Shown piece after piece: positions 39,077 through 47,774 of a stretch of 64,000 nt of DNA. Within the stretch, counting starts at the first letter, position 1, and each line of letters opens with the position of its first letter. This stretch comes from Candidatus Izemoplasmatales bacterium (GTDB lineage: Bacteria > Bacillota_I > Bacilli_A > Izemoplasmatales > Hujiaoplasmataceae): positions 496,001 to 560,000 of the forward strand of contig JBAZNL010000001.1 of NCBI GenBank assembly GCA_041649275.1. Reading direction: 5' to 3'. A program made the translations under genes and the position numbers. The notes beneath the pieces are model-generated. The model was not told the DNA's origin. It saw nothing but the letters and a program-made list of their open reading frames with translations, and did no database searches.

Positions 39077-40072
39077 TCACTTTAATGCAAGGCGGGAATC
39101 GCCGTTCAGATACAAATCGTCCGTGGCGCCGTATTTCCGGAACTTGAAATAGCCGGCGGCGGCGATCATCGCGGCGTTGTCCGTGCAGTACTTCATCGCC
39201 GGGAAATATACCGGGACGTCGGTGATCGTCGCGGCCATCTTCGCACGCAGGCCGCGGTTGGCGGCGACGCCGCCGGCGACGATGACCTGCTTCACGCCGT
39301 ATTCCTTCGCGGCGCGTTTCGTCTTCTGGCAGAGGACGTCGGTGACGGCGTCCTGGAAACTCCGACAGAAATCCTCCTTGACGATCGCTTCCCCGCGCTG
39401 GACCATGTTGTGGTGGGTGTTGATCACGTGGCTCTTCAGCCCCGAGAAACTGAAGTCGTAGCCGGGGACGTCCATCATCGGCCGCGGGAATCCAAAAACG
39501 TCCTTCCCGAGGGCGGCGAGCCGGTCGACGACGGGTCCGCCCGGATAGGGCAGATCAAGGACCCGTCCGACCTTGTCGTAGGCTTCGCCGACGGCGTCGT
39601 CCTGGGTTTCGCCGAGCTTGACGAAGTCGAAATGCCCGTTCATCAGATCGAGTTCGGTGTGCCCGCCCGAGACGACGAGGGCGAGGCAGGGGAACTCGAG
39701 CGGACGCTCGAGGTTGTTGGCGTAGATGTGGCCCGCGATGTGGTGGACGCCGACGAGCGGGATCCCGAAGTTCATCGCGACCACCTTGGCGGCGTTCACG
39801 CCGACGAGCAGGGACCCGATCAGTCCGGGACCGTTCGTGACGGCGACGAGGTCGACGTCCTCGTAGCGGATGCCGGCCTGCCGGATCGCCTGGTCGAAGA
39901 CCATAGAGACCCCCTTGACGTGTTCGCGGGACGCGATTTCGGGGACGACTCCCCCATATTCCTGATGGATGTCGATCTGGGACAGCACGACGTTCGAGAG
40001 GACCTCGCGACCGTCCTTGACGACGGCGACGGAAGTCTCGTCGCAACTGGATTCGACGCCGAGTACGTACAT
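39077..40072 (-). CDS. tsaD: tRNA t6A threonylcarbamoyltransferase TsaD
   Basis: Protein of 331 residues of the ASKHA fold. 'VLGVESSCDETSVAVV' and the metal site His111/His115 in 'GVHHIAGHIYAN' are diagnostic, as is 'SGGHTELDLM'. With TsaB and TsaE it transfers threonylcarbamoyl to A37 of ANN-decoding tRNAs. Last of the tsaE-tsaB-rimI-tsaD operon, with glnS ~45 bases downstream on the same strand. Start at 40072; an open extension of 36 codons is not supported. Confidence 0.96.
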   Translation of the reverse strand: MYVLGVESSCDETSVAVVKDGREVLSNVVLSQIDIHQEYGGVVPEIASREHVKGVSMVFDQAIRQAGIRYEDVDLVAVTNGPGLIGSLLVGVNAAKVVAMNFGIPLVGVHHIAGHIYANNLERPLEFPCLALVVSGGHTELDLMNGHFDFVKLGETQDDAVGEAYDKVGRVLDLPYPGGPVVDRLAALGKDVFGFPRPMMDVPGYDFSFSGLKSHVINTHHNMVQRGEAIVKEDFCRSFQDAVTDVLCQKTKRAAKEYGVKQVIVAGGVAANRGLRAKMAATITDVPVYFPAMKYCTDNAAMIAAAGYFKFRKYGATDDLYLNGDSRLALK

Positions 40073-40088
40073 GGTTCTGGCTCCGTTT

Positions 40089-40538
40089 CTAACGAATGTT
40101 GAGCAGCATGAGATCGGCGTCTTCGCCGTTCTCGTAGTATTGTTTCCGTACGGCCACCTTGACGAAGCCGTATTTCGCATAGTAGGCGATCGCGGCGGCG
40201 TTGGTGGGGCGCACCTCGAGCGTCAGGGTGTTGCATCCGCGACTCTTCAGGAAGGCGATCGCGAATTCCATGAGAAAGGCGCCGAGGCCGACGCGACGGT
40301 GTTCCGGGACGACGTAGATGTTGACGACCTGGGCGAGCGGCGGATCGACCCAGAGAGAGACATGTCCGTAGAATTCGCACGTGTCCTCGTCTTCCATCAC
40401 GAAGTAGTGGGCGAAGGGATTTTCCGAGAGTTCGGTCGCGATCGTCTGTTCACCGAGGGAATGGCCGAGGATGCGGCGGTCGGCCGCGACGATCGCGGGA
40501 ATGTCGTCGGCCGACATGAAGCGGATCGCCGGCTTCAT
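40089..40538 (-). CDS. rimI: Ribosomal protein S18 alanine N-acetyltransferase
   Basis: GNAT protein of 149 residues with motif A 'YVVPEHRRVGLGAFLMEFAI' and 'NAAAIAYYAKYGFVKV'. RimI acetylates the N-terminus of ribosomal protein S18 and is commonly encoded among the t6A genes, as here. Its ATG overlaps the tsaB stop (ATGA). Confidence 0.9.
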   Translation of the reverse strand: MKPAIRFMSADDIPAIVAADRRILGHSLGEQTIATELSENPFAHYFVMEDEDTCEFYGHVSLWVDPPLAQVVNIYVVPEHRRVGLGAFLMEFAIAFLKSRGCNTLTLEVRPTNAAAIAYYAKYGFVKVAVRKQYYENGEDADLMLLNIR

Positions 40539-41143
40539 GCGTCCGCCTTCTTGCGCTCCGCCTCCGTCACCTGCAGGTAGTTGGGGACGAGCGCGTGGAT
40601 GTCCTCGATCGTCTTTGCCAGAGTCGAGTTCAGGATGCGGACGGGATCGGGGGTGCCGGCGAGGCGCAGTTCGTACGGTTCGCCGATCCTTCCCCGGAAG
40701 ATTTCGACGTTTTCGAGCGTGTCGGGCGTCAGTTCCTCCATCGTGTTCTGGTCGATCCGATACAGTCCCATGAACGCGTTGCCGCGCCGGGCGTCGACGA
40801 ACGGCAGGACGACGCCTTCCGGAGCGCCGGATGCGAGGAGCGCGAGCGAAGAGACGGAGCGGACCGGGGTCCCGTTCAGGTAGCCGATCATCTTCGCGAT
40901 CGAGACGCCGATGCGGACGCCGGTGTAGGATCCCGGACCGATGCCGACGACGATCTGATCGAGGTCGCGGAGCCCGATGCCGAGCCGCTTGAGCATCGCT
41001 TCTAGAAGCGGCAGGATCGTCACGGAGTGGTCGTTGTCGCCCACCTGATAGACGGAATCGGCGACGACCCCGTCGATCACGACGGCCAGGTAGACATGCC
41101 TAGTCGCGGTATCGAGAAACAACGTCTTCGACGATGGGTTCAT
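40535..41143 (-). CDS. tsaB: t6A biosynthesis protein TsaB
   Basis: Protein of 202 residues, an inactive TsaD relative. 'LFLDTATRHVYLAVV' and 'IVVGIGPGSYTGVRIGVSIAKM' are typical TsaB motifs. It forms a scaffold dimer with TsaD. GGGGAGGG precedes the start at 41143. The start lies inside tsaE, giving a 44-base overlap, long for an ordinary operon junction. Confidence 0.94.
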   Translation of the reverse strand: MNPSSKTLFLDTATRHVYLAVVIDGVVADSVYQVGDNDHSVTILPLLEAMLKRLGIGLRDLDQIVVGIGPGSYTGVRIGVSIAKMIGYLNGTPVRSVSSLALLASGAPEGVVLPFVDARRGNAFMGLYRIDQNTMEELTPDTLENVEIFRGRIGEPYELRLAGTPDPVRILNSTLAKTIEDIHALVPNYLQVTEAERKKADA

Positions 41144-41561
41144 AAGCGCCCTCCCCTTCGATCCGGATCTCGCGGGTGTTTTCGCCCGTCGCCCGGATGT
41201 CGATCGTGATCAGTTCTTGCGGCAGCATCGCCTTGACGTAGGGGTACCATTCGATCACCGCGACGCCGTCTCCTCCGATGAACTCCTCGAGACTCCAGTC
41301 GTAGCCGATCGTCTCGAGACGGTACACGTCCATGTGGTACAGCGGCAGTCCGCCCTTGTAGATCTTGAGGATCGTGAACGTCGGCGAGTTGACGACGTCT
41401 TTGATCCCCATGGCCTGCGCCAGGTATTTCGTGAAGGTGGTTTTCCCGCTGCCGAGATCGCCCGCGAGTCCGATTACGAAACCGGGTTTCGCATGCGCCG
41501 CGACGGCGGCGGCGAAGCGTTTCATATCCGCCAGATCGGCGATGTGGATGATTTTTTCCAT
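41100..41561 (-). CDS. tsaE: t6A biosynthesis ATPase TsaE
   Basis: Protein of 153 residues. P-loop 'GLAGDLGSGKTTFTKYLA' (34-42), 'VVNSPTFTILKIY' and 'HMDVYRLE' identify TsaE, which drives turnover of the TsaB-TsaD complex by ATP hydrolysis. AAAGGAATC precedes the ATG at 41561. The open frame runs much further upstream, but only antisense to the lipid kinase gene. Confidence 0.95.
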   Translation of the reverse strand: MEKIIHIADLADMKRFAAAVAAHAKPGFVIGLAGDLGSGKTTFTKYLAQAMGIKDVVNSPTFTILKIYKGGLPLYHMDVYRLETIGYDWSLEEFIGGDGVAVIEWYPYVKAMLPQELITIDIRATGENTREIRIEGEGAYEPIVEDVVSRYRD

Positions 41562-41765
41562 GACTGATTCCTTTGTGTTTTCTCTACCGAACATTATACC
41601 ACGAAACGTCGGTTTCGACCCCGCGATCCTTCCGTTCGCTGCAGGTCGGATGAAGGCGCGGGTTTGTGTGGCGAATCTGTAGAAAACGTCCGTTGATATG
41701 CGATTTATGATATAATAGAGTCTCGTAATGCGCTTGACCCATCGCGAACCAAGGAAGGTGCCCCG
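41562..41765. promoter_or_regulatory. Divergent promoters between tsaE and the lipid kinase
   Basis: On the plus strand TATAAT at 41711-41716 lies 50 bases before the lipid kinase start. On the minus strand a TATAAT box near 41598 lies ~35 bases before tsaE. No -35 box stands out for either. Confidence 0.6.
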
Positions 41766-42644
41766 ATGTATCTGATCATCCACAATCCCCTGTCCTTCAA
41801 CCGCAAGTCCAAGTGGACGACCTCCAAGATCGTCAAGTTCTTCCAGAAGAAGGGCATCCCCTTCATCCTCCGGTCCACCTTCAAGATCGACGACCTGCTC
41901 GGGTTCCTGAAAGCCAATCCGGCGGTCACCGACATCGTCTACTGCGGCGGTGACGGTACGATCAACTACATGATCAACCACGTCGACGTGGGCGCCGTCA
42001 AGGCGAACATCCACTTCGCCCAGAGCGGTTCTGGCAACGACACCCTCCGCACCCTCAAGCCGATGAAGCGGGCCGACGTCCGTCTCGGTCGCGCCGTGAC
42101 CGAAGCCGGCACTGTCGACTTCATCAACGGCTGCGGGATCGGCGTCGACGCCGCCGTCTGCCATTACGTCAACGCCGACAAGCACAAGAACAAACTCTCC
42201 TACTTCATCAATGCCTTCAAGGGCTTCTCCGGTTTCAAGCCGATGAAGACGACCGTCGAGGTCGACGGCGTCAAGCACGAGTTCGAGAAGACCTTCTTCG
42301 TCGCCGTCCAGAACGGCCGCTATTTCGGCGGCGGGATGAAGGCGACGCCGGATGCGGATCCGGAAGCCGAGACCTTCCAGATCCTAATCGCCCACAGCAT
42401 CTCGCGCGCACTGATCTCGTTCCTCTTCATGACGATCTATTCGGGACTCCACCTGAAGTTCAAGAAGTACGTGACCCTGCTCGTCGGCCGGAAGATCCGG
42501 ATCGCGACCGACTCGCCGCAGTATTTCCAGAACGACGGCGAGGTCCTCGAGCACGTCTCGACCGTCGAGATCGCCAAATCCAAGACGCGGACGTTCATCG
42601 CCTTCGACAAGGCCGTCATCGCCGCCGCGAACCTCAAGAAATGA
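41766..42644 (+). CDS. Diacylglycerol/lipid kinase family protein
   Basis: Protein of 292 residues. 'VYCGGDGTINYMINHV' is the GGDGT nucleotide site of the DAGK catalytic domain, and 'FAQSGSGNDTLRTL' the second conserved loop (usually GTxNDFAR). DgkB-type enzymes phosphorylate diacylglycerol to recycle it into phospholipid, often alongside lipoteichoic acid turnover. GAAGGTG precedes the start. Monocistronic. Confidence 0.88.
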   Translation: MYLIIHNPLSFNRKSKWTTSKIVKFFQKKGIPFILRSTFKIDDLLGFLKANPAVTDIVYCGGDGTINYMINHVDVGAVKANIHFAQSGSGNDTLRTLKPMKRADVRLGRAVTEAGTVDFINGCGIGVDAAVCHYVNADKHKNKLSYFINAFKGFSGFKPMKTTVEVDGVKHEFEKTFFVAVQNGRYFGGGMKATPDADPEAETFQILIAHSISRALISFLFMTIYSGLHLKFKKYVTLLVGRKIRIATDSPQYFQNDGEVLEHVSTVEIAKSKTRTFIAFDKAVIAAANLKK

Positions 42645-42652
42645 CGTCCATG

Positions 42653-42676
42653 CCCGCCGCTTTCGGCGGGTTTTTT
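42653..42676 (+). terminator. Terminator of the lipid kinase gene
   Basis: CCCGCC-GCTTTC-GGCGGG followed by TTTTTT. Confidence 0.92.
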
Positions 42677-42759
42677 CTACTTTCGACTTGAGAAACCGAC
42701 GGATTCGTCGTATCATCGAAGCGGATTCCGACATCCCGATGCGTCGCTGTGCATCTCGC

Positions 42760-42788
42760 TTGGCGCGACGGGCCGTTCAGGGTATAAT
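42760..42788 (+). promoter_or_regulatory. Promoter of the cobalamin-binding/ABC operon
   Basis: TTGGCG (42760-42765) and TATAAT (42783-42788) with a 17-base spacer, 47 bases before the start codon. Confidence 0.75.
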
Positions 42789-42835
42789 TTCATAGAATGA
42801 TTCGCATATTTAGTGATGAAAAGGAGTGATCCATC

Positions 42836-43480
42836 ATGAAATCCATCTACGACCGCTTCGCCGAATTTCTGAAGAACGAGGACAAGGCCGGCGCCGTCCG
42901 GTACGCGCTCGAACTGCTCGAAAGCGGCTCGATCGCGGTCTCCGACCTGTACGAGATGATCCTCGGACCGGTCCTGAACCAATTCCATTGCCCCGAGAAC
43001 GACGAGTCCTGCATCTGGCGGGAGCACGTCCGCACGTCGATCGTGCGCGCGATCGTCGAAATCGCCTATCCGTACGTGCTGAAGGCGAAGGAAGCGCCCG
43101 GATTCGTCTCCGTCGGGAAGAAGGCGCTCGTCGTCTGCCCGCCCGAGGAATACCACGAGATCGGCGCCCGGATGGCCGCCGACTTCTTCGAACTGGCCGG
43201 TTTCGAGGTCAAGTTCGTCGGTGCGAACACCCCCGTCCGCGACATCCTCGCCGCCGTCCGCTTCTTTACGCCCGACGTCGTCGCCCTCGGCGTCACGAAC
43301 TACTACAACCTCGTCAAGACCTATGAACTCGTCGAACGGATCCGGGCGGAGCGTCCGGACGTCCGGATCGCGCTCGGCGGAAACGCCTTCCGCGATCCCT
43401 CGCACGTGAAGTGCGTCGGCTGCGGCGACGCCGTCCAGTCCTTCCGGGATATCGTCGCGCTCGGGGAGAAACTCCGATGA
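42836..43480 (+). CDS. Cobalamin (B12)-binding domain protein
   Basis: Protein of 214 residues. Residues ~5-90 form the helical cap (B12-binding-2 type) and ~95-213 the Rossmann-like B12-binding domain. The cobalamin motif DxHxxG reads ExHxxG here (Glu105, His107, Gly110 in 'PPEEYHEIGARMAADFF'), with the later 'GVTNYYNL' and 'IALGGNAF' loops. No methyltransferase, kinase or DNA-binding domain is attached, so it resembles the free corrinoid or light/AdoCbl-sensing modules. AAAGGAG precedes the ATG. Its TGA overlaps the ATG of the ABC permease (ATGA). Confidence 0.85.
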   Translation: MKSIYDRFAEFLKNEDKAGAVRYALELLESGSIAVSDLYEMILGPVLNQFHCPENDESCIWREHVRTSIVRAIVEIAYPYVLKAKEAPGFVSVGKKALVVCPPEEYHEIGARMAADFFELAGFEVKFVGANTPVRDILAAVRFFTPDVVALGVTNYYNLVKTYELVERIRAERPDVRIALGGNAFRDPSHVKCVGCGDAVQSFRDIVALGEKLR

Positions 43481-44643
43481 GGCTGGCCTTCAAGATCGCG
43501 CTTCGCTTCCTCAGGTCGAGCCTCGGCCAGACGATCGGAATCGTCCTCGGCATCGGCGTCGGCGTCTCCGTCCAGGTCTTCATCGGATCGCTCATCACCG
43601 GTCTACAGGCCTCCCTCCTCGACAAGACGATCGGCAGTTCCTCGCAGATCACCGTGCAGAAGACGGAAGCCGAGGAGTATATCGCCGACTACGCCGACTA
43701 TGTCTCCTTCATCGGCGGACTCGAGAACGTCGAGGCGGTCGCCACGACGCTCGACGCGAACTCGGTACTCTTCACGGAGAACCGTCCGGTGATCCTGCGG
43801 GGCACCGATCTGTCAAAATCGGATGCGATCTATCGTCTCTCCGAGAAACTCGTGCAAGGACGCCTCCCCGAAGCCGACTTCGAGGTCATCGTCGGCGAGA
43901 GCCTCCTCGTCGAATTCGGCTACGAGCTGGGCGACGTCCTCGACATCTACAACCCGCCGACCGGCAGCGGCGCGGACGAACACACCTTCGTCACGATCGT
44001 CGGCACCTTCGACTTCAAGGTCCAGCAGACCAACGACACCCTGATCGTCACCACGCTTCCGACCGTCCGCGACGTCCTGAACGTCGGCGACGTCGTCTCG
44101 ACGATCATCATGCGGCTGGACCAGGAGTTCGATTCGGACCTCGACGCGGCGACGATCGCCGCCTACGTCGACGATCCCTCGATCGAGGTCGTCGACTGGA
44201 AGAGCCAGAACGAATCGCTGCTCTCCGGCCTCTCCGGCCAGACGGCATCGTCGCTCATGATCCAGGTCTTCGTCACCCTTTCCGTCGTCCTCGCGATCGC
44301 GAGCGTCCTCGCGATCACCGTCCTCCAGAAGTCCAAGCAGGTCGGCATCCTCAAGGCGATGGGCATCAAGGACCGCGACGCCAGCTTCATCTTCCTTTCG
44401 GAAGGCATGATCCTCGGCGTCTTCGGTGCGATCGTCGGACTGCTCCTCGGCCTCGGCCTGCTCTTTTCCTTCACCACCTTCGCCCTCAATCCGGACGGCA
44501 CGCCGGTCGTGCCGATCCTGATTGATCCCGGCTTCATGGCGCTTTCGGCGCTGATCGCATTCACATCCTCCTCGCTCGCCTCGCTGATCCCGGCGGGCAA
44601 GTCGAAGAAGATCTCCATCATCGAGGTGATCAAGAATGGCTGA
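43477..44643 (+). CDS. FtsX-like ABC transporter permease
   Basis: Protein of 388 residues with MacB/LolC layout: one N-terminal membrane helix (~15-40), an extracytoplasmic region of ~200 residues, then three C-terminal helices within 'LSVVLAIASVLAITVLQKSK' to the C-terminus, including 'QVGILKAMGIKDRDASFIFL' (FtsX domain). Such permeases do mechanical work on lipids, peptides or envelope enzymes rather than simple import. Start ATG at 43477 is coupled to the cobalamin-binding gene, and the stop overlaps the ATPase gene by 8 bases. Confidence 0.88.
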   Translation: MRLAFKIALRFLRSSLGQTIGIVLGIGVGVSVQVFIGSLITGLQASLLDKTIGSSSQITVQKTEAEEYIADYADYVSFIGGLENVEAVATTLDANSVLFTENRPVILRGTDLSKSDAIYRLSEKLVQGRLPEADFEVIVGESLLVEFGYELGDVLDIYNPPTGSGADEHTFVTIVGTFDFKVQQTNDTLIVTTLPTVRDVLNVGDVVSTIIMRLDQEFDSDLDAATIAAYVDDPSIEVVDWKSQNESLLSGLSGQTASSLMIQVFVTLSVVLAIASVLAITVLQKSKQVGILKAMGIKDRDASFIFLSEGMILGVFGAIVGLLLGLGLLFSFTTFALNPDGTPVVPILIDPGFMALSALIAFTSSSLASLIPAGKSKKISIIEVIKNG

Positions 44644-45325
44644 CAACGTCATCGAACTGCGCCACGTCGAGAAGATCTACGGATCGGCGGTCAAGACGCA
44701 GGTGCTCTTCGACATCAACCTCGCCTTCGAGAAGGAATCCTTCAACTCGATCATCGGCCAGTCGGGATCGGGCAAGTCGACGCTCCTCAACATCATCGGC
44801 ACGCTTGACAAGCCGACGAGCGGCGACGTCCTCGTGAACGGCGTAAAGACGACCGACCTCTCGAAGGACGAGCTCGCCTCCCTCCGGAACAAGACGATCG
44901 GCTTCATCTTCCAGTTCCACTACCTGCTTCCCGAGTTCACCGCCTACGAGAACGTCCTGATGCCGGTCAGGATCGCCGGCACGCCGATCACCGATGAGAT
45001 CCGGGCGCGCGCCGACGAACTGATGGCGCTCGTCGGGCTGACGAAGGTGAAGGACAACCTCGCCGTGAACATGTCCGGCGGCCAGCAGCAGCGCACCGCG
45101 ATCGCCCGCGCGCTGATGAACCGTCCCGAGATCATCCTCGCCGACGAACCGACCGGCAACCTCGACTCGGACACCACCGAGCAGGTCTATGACCTTCTGC
45201 GCGAGATCAACCGCAAATACAAGACCACGTTCGTGATCATCACCCACGACCGCCGGATCGCCGAGAAGGCCGACCGGATCGTCGAGGTGAAGGACGGGAA
45301 GATCCGTCTCGACATTCGCAAGTAG
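44636..45325 (+). CDS. ABC transporter ATP-binding protein (LolD/MacB type)
   Basis: Protein of 229 residues. Walker A GQSGSGKST (41-49), signature 'NMSGGQQQRTAIARALMNRP', Walker B 'IILADEPTGNLDSDT' and H-loop 'IITHDRRIAEKA'. It powers the FtsX-type permease encoded 8 bases overlapping upstream. Third gene of the B12-binding/permease/ATPase operon. Confidence 0.95.
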   Translation: MADNVIELRHVEKIYGSAVKTQVLFDINLAFEKESFNSIIGQSGSGKSTLLNIIGTLDKPTSGDVLVNGVKTTDLSKDELASLRNKTIGFIFQFHYLLPEFTAYENVLMPVRIAGTPITDEIRARADELMALVGLTKVKDNLAVNMSGGQQQRTAIARALMNRPEIILADEPTGNLDSDTTEQVYDLLREINRKYKTTFVIITHDRRIAEKADRIVEVKDGKIRLDIRK

Positions 45326-45344
45326 CTTCGCCGATCGAAAAAAG

Positions 45345-45385
45345 AGCGTCCCCGCCGATCCATCCAGGATCCGTGCGGGGACGCT
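45345..45385. terminator. Bidirectional terminator between ABC operon and pgi
   Basis: AGCGTCCCCGC pairs with GCGGGGACGCT across a 19-base loop; T-rich flanks on both strands serve the two convergent genes. Confidence 0.85.
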
Positions 45386-45391
45386 TTGGTT

Positions 45392-46729
45392 TTACTTGTT
45401 CAGCTTCGCTTCGAGTTCGGCCTTCAGTTTCTCGTAACCGGGCTTCCCGAGCAGGGCGAACATGTTCTTCTTGTAGGCCTCGACGCCGGGCTGGTCGAAC
45501 GGGTTGACTCCGAGGACGGAGGCGGAGACGCCGCAGGCGTATTCGAAGAAATAGACGAGCTGGCCGAAGGCGTAGGGGGTCAGTTCCGGAATCGAGAGGA
45601 CGATGTTGGGTACCATGCCTTCCTCGTGGGCGAGGAGGGTACCTTCGAAGGCCTTGTTGTTCACGTAGTCGACGGTTTTTCCGGCGAGGTAGTTGAGGCC
45701 GTCGAGGTCGACCTTCTCGGTGCCGATCGTGACTTCGCGGCGCGGTTGCTCGACCTTGAGGACCGTCTCGAAGAAGATCCGACGTCCGTCCTGGACATAC
45801 TGGCCGAGCGAATGGAGGTCGGTCGAGAAGGCGGCCGCGGCGGGGAAGATCCCCTGGCGGTTCTTGCCTTCGGACTCGCCGAAGAGCTGCTTCCACCATT
45901 CGGAGAAGGAGTTGAGCGCGGGCTCGTAGTTGACCATCATCTCGATCGCCTTGTTCCCGCGGTAGAGGAGGTTGCGCACGGCGGCGTAGAGGTGGGCGTC
46001 GTTCTTGAGGACGGAGTTGGTCGCGTAGGCCTTCTTCGCGGCCTTCGCGCCCTTCATCACCTGGCGGATGTTGATGCCGGCGGCGGCGATCGGAAGCAAT
46101 CCGACGGCGGTGAGGACGCTGAAGCGTCCGCCGACGTCGTCAGGGACGACGAAGGTCTCGTAGCCGCGTTCCTCGGCGAGTTTGCGGAGCGCTCCCTTCG
46201 ACTTGTCGGTGGTGGCGTAGATGCGTTCCTTGGCGCCTTCGATTCCGTATTTCGTCTCCAGCAGGTTCTTGAAGACGCGGAAGGCGATCGCGGGTTCGGT
46301 GGTCGTGCCCGACTTGGAGATCACGTTGACGGCGAAGTCCTTGTTCGCGAGATAGTCGACGAGGTCGGCGAGGTACGACGAGGACATCTGCTGGCCGGCG
46401 AACACGACCTCGAGCTTCTTCTTTTTTTCGAAGTACGGCGTCAGCATGTCGATCGCCGCCTTGGCGCCGAGATAGGAGCCGCCGATGCCGATCACGACAA
46501 GCACGTCGGCCTGGCGGCGGATCTTCTTCGCGGCGAGTTCGATGCGGGTGAACTCGGCCTTGTCATAGGTATCGGGCAGCGACAGCCAGCCGGTGAATTC
46601 GGCACCCTTTCCGGTGCCGTGGGTCAACGCGCGCGCGGCCACGGTGATTTCCTTCTGAATCTGCTTGAGCGCCCCTTCCGGGACGAAGGCGAGCGCGCGG
46701 CTCGCGTCCAATCTGATGTATTTTTCCAT
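45392..46729 (-). CDS. pgi: Glucose-6-phosphate isomerase
   Basis: Protein of 445 residues, the short bacterial PGI form. 'VIGIGGSYLGAKAAIDML' and 'VISKSGTTTEPAIAFRVFKN' form the sugar-phosphate site, and 'FEYACGVSASVLGVNPFDQP' is the C-terminal PGI signature. It interconverts glucose-6-phosphate and fructose-6-phosphate in glycolysis. GGAGG precedes the start. Monocistronic. Confidence 0.97.
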   Translation of the reverse strand: MEKYIRLDASRALAFVPEGALKQIQKEITVAARALTHGTGKGAEFTGWLSLPDTYDKAEFTRIELAAKKIRRQADVLVVIGIGGSYLGAKAAIDMLTPYFEKKKKLEVVFAGQQMSSSYLADLVDYLANKDFAVNVISKSGTTTEPAIAFRVFKNLLETKYGIEGAKERIYATTDKSKGALRKLAEERGYETFVVPDDVGGRFSVLTAVGLLPIAAAGINIRQVMKGAKAAKKAYATNSVLKNDAHLYAAVRNLLYRGNKAIEMMVNYEPALNSFSEWWKQLFGESEGKNRQGIFPAAAAFSTDLHSLGQYVQDGRRIFFETVLKVEQPRREVTIGTEKVDLDGLNYLAGKTVDYVNNKAFEGTLLAHEEGMVPNIVLSIPELTPYAFGQLVYFFEYACGVSASVLGVNPFDQPGVEAYKKNMFALLGKPGYEKLKAELEAKLNK

Positions 46730-46834
46730 GAAAAATCCTCCGATTCATACAAAAAGCATTAATTATTATATCACAACCGGTCCGTTTGCATCAGAAATTC
46801 ATCCGATGAAACGCTTTCGGCGCGGAAAGGAAAA

Positions 46835-46856
46835 GCGGCGGATGCTCATCCGCCGC
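46835..46856 (-). terminator. Terminator overlapping the end of the S1-domain gene
   Basis: GCGGCGGATG-CT-CATCCGCCGC, followed by TTTTCCTTTCC on the minus strand. The S1 gene stop codon (46848-46846) sits at the top of the hairpin. Confidence 0.85.
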
Positions 46857-47184
46857 CCTTGCGATGTCGTGCGATCCAGATCGGGAGCATTTCCCCGAGC
46901 GGCTCGAATCCGCTCTTCAGGACGATCGTCACGTACTTCTTCCGATGCGCGCGGTTGGCGCGCTTGTAACTGAGACTGACCTTGCCCTCCTCGGTGAACC
47001 CCAGGACCTCGAGCTCGACGACGTCGCCGACCTTGAAGAAATCGTCGATGCGACGGACGAAGCCGTCGCTCACCTCGGAGATGTGGACCAACCCGTCGAC
47101 GTCGCCGTCGAGTTTGACGAACGCGCCATACGATTTGATGCCGGTGATCCGTCCCTTGACCAGATCCCCTTTGTCCATGTCCAT
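46846..47184 (-). CDS. S1 RNA-binding domain protein (YugI/CvfD-like)
   Basis: Protein of 112 residues (or 110 from the second ATG at 47178). Residues 5-75 are one S1 domain: 'GDLVKGRITGIKSYGAFVKL', 'GLVHISEVSDGFV', 'VGDVVELEVLGFTEEGKVSL'. The layout matches YugI/CvfD (general stress protein 13), small ribosome-associated S1 proteins of Firmicutes. GAGG lies upstream. Probably post-transcriptional. Confidence 0.85.
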   Translation of the reverse strand: MDMDKGDLVKGRITGIKSYGAFVKLDGDVDGLVHISEVSDGFVRRIDDFFKVGDVVELEVLGFTEEGKVSLSYKRANRAHRKKYVTIVLKSGFEPLGEMLPIWIARHRKGGG

Positions 47185-47243
47185 TAACCTCGCGATGGTT
47201 GCTTGTTTTCAGTATAACACATGCGTCGAACGATGGATACAAA

Positions 47244-47269
47244 AAACCGCACCCCGAAGGGCGCGGTTT
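47244..47269 (-). terminator. Terminator at the end of the yutG gene
   Basis: AAACCGC pairs with GCGGTTT (inner GCCC/GGGG pairing possible), then six or more T on the minus strand. The stem touches the stop codon. Confidence 0.8.
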
Positions 47270-47763
47270 CAGAGGGCGCTGTTGTGGGCGACGGAACTCG
47301 CGGCGGCCGCGGCGACGGCGCCGATGATGTCGTCCATGAAGGTGTGGCACTGGGACGTCTCCTTGCCGGCCTTGTCGAGCCGGCCGATGATCCCGGGCTT
47401 CACCTTGTCGACGTAGCCGAAGTTGGTGAGACCGATCGAACCGTAGAGGTTGCAGATGGAGAGCACGAGGATCTCGTCGATGCCGTAGAGCGGGTTGTCC
47501 TCGTTCACGAGCGTCTGGAGCGGCTCGGAGAGCTTGCCCTGTTCCGCGAGCATGTCGAGTTCGACGCCGGTGAGGATGGCGTTGTGGACCTCGCGCTTGG
47601 AGAGGACGCGGTCGACCGCCTCCTCGCAGACGGCGAGGGTCAGGTCGGGGATGTATTTCTTCTGCAGGTCGTAGACGATCTGGGTGATGTCGGCGATCGC
47701 GACGCCGCGTTCCTGAAGGAGTTCGAGGCAGCGGGTCTTCATGTATTCCTTGGTGACGATCAT
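47269..47763 (-). CDS. Phosphatidylglycerophosphatase A-like protein (YutG family)
   Basis: Protein of 164 residues. 'DLTLAVCEEAVDRVLSKREV' and 'GKETSQCHTFMDDIIGAVAA' are typical of the YutG branch of the PgpA family. It lacks the membrane helices of Gram-negative PgpA. Proposed role is in phosphatidylglycerol metabolism; biochemical function in this branch is less certain. Third gene of a yutD-nfu-yutG cluster, 11 bases after nfu. Confidence 0.85.
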   Translation of the reverse strand: MIVTKEYMKTRCLELLQERGVAIADITQIVYDLQKKYIPDLTLAVCEEAVDRVLSKREVHNAILTGVELDMLAEQGKLSEPLQTLVNEDNPLYGIDEILVLSICNLYGSIGLTNFGYVDKVKPGIIGRLDKAGKETSQCHTFMDDIIGAVAAAAASSVAHNSAL

Positions 47764-47774
47764 GGCTGTTCCTT

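Noticed and set aside
41562..42278. N-terminal extension of tsaE over 700 bases
   Set aside because: The extension is antisense to the lipid kinase gene and crosses both promoters; tsaE has a good start at 41561.
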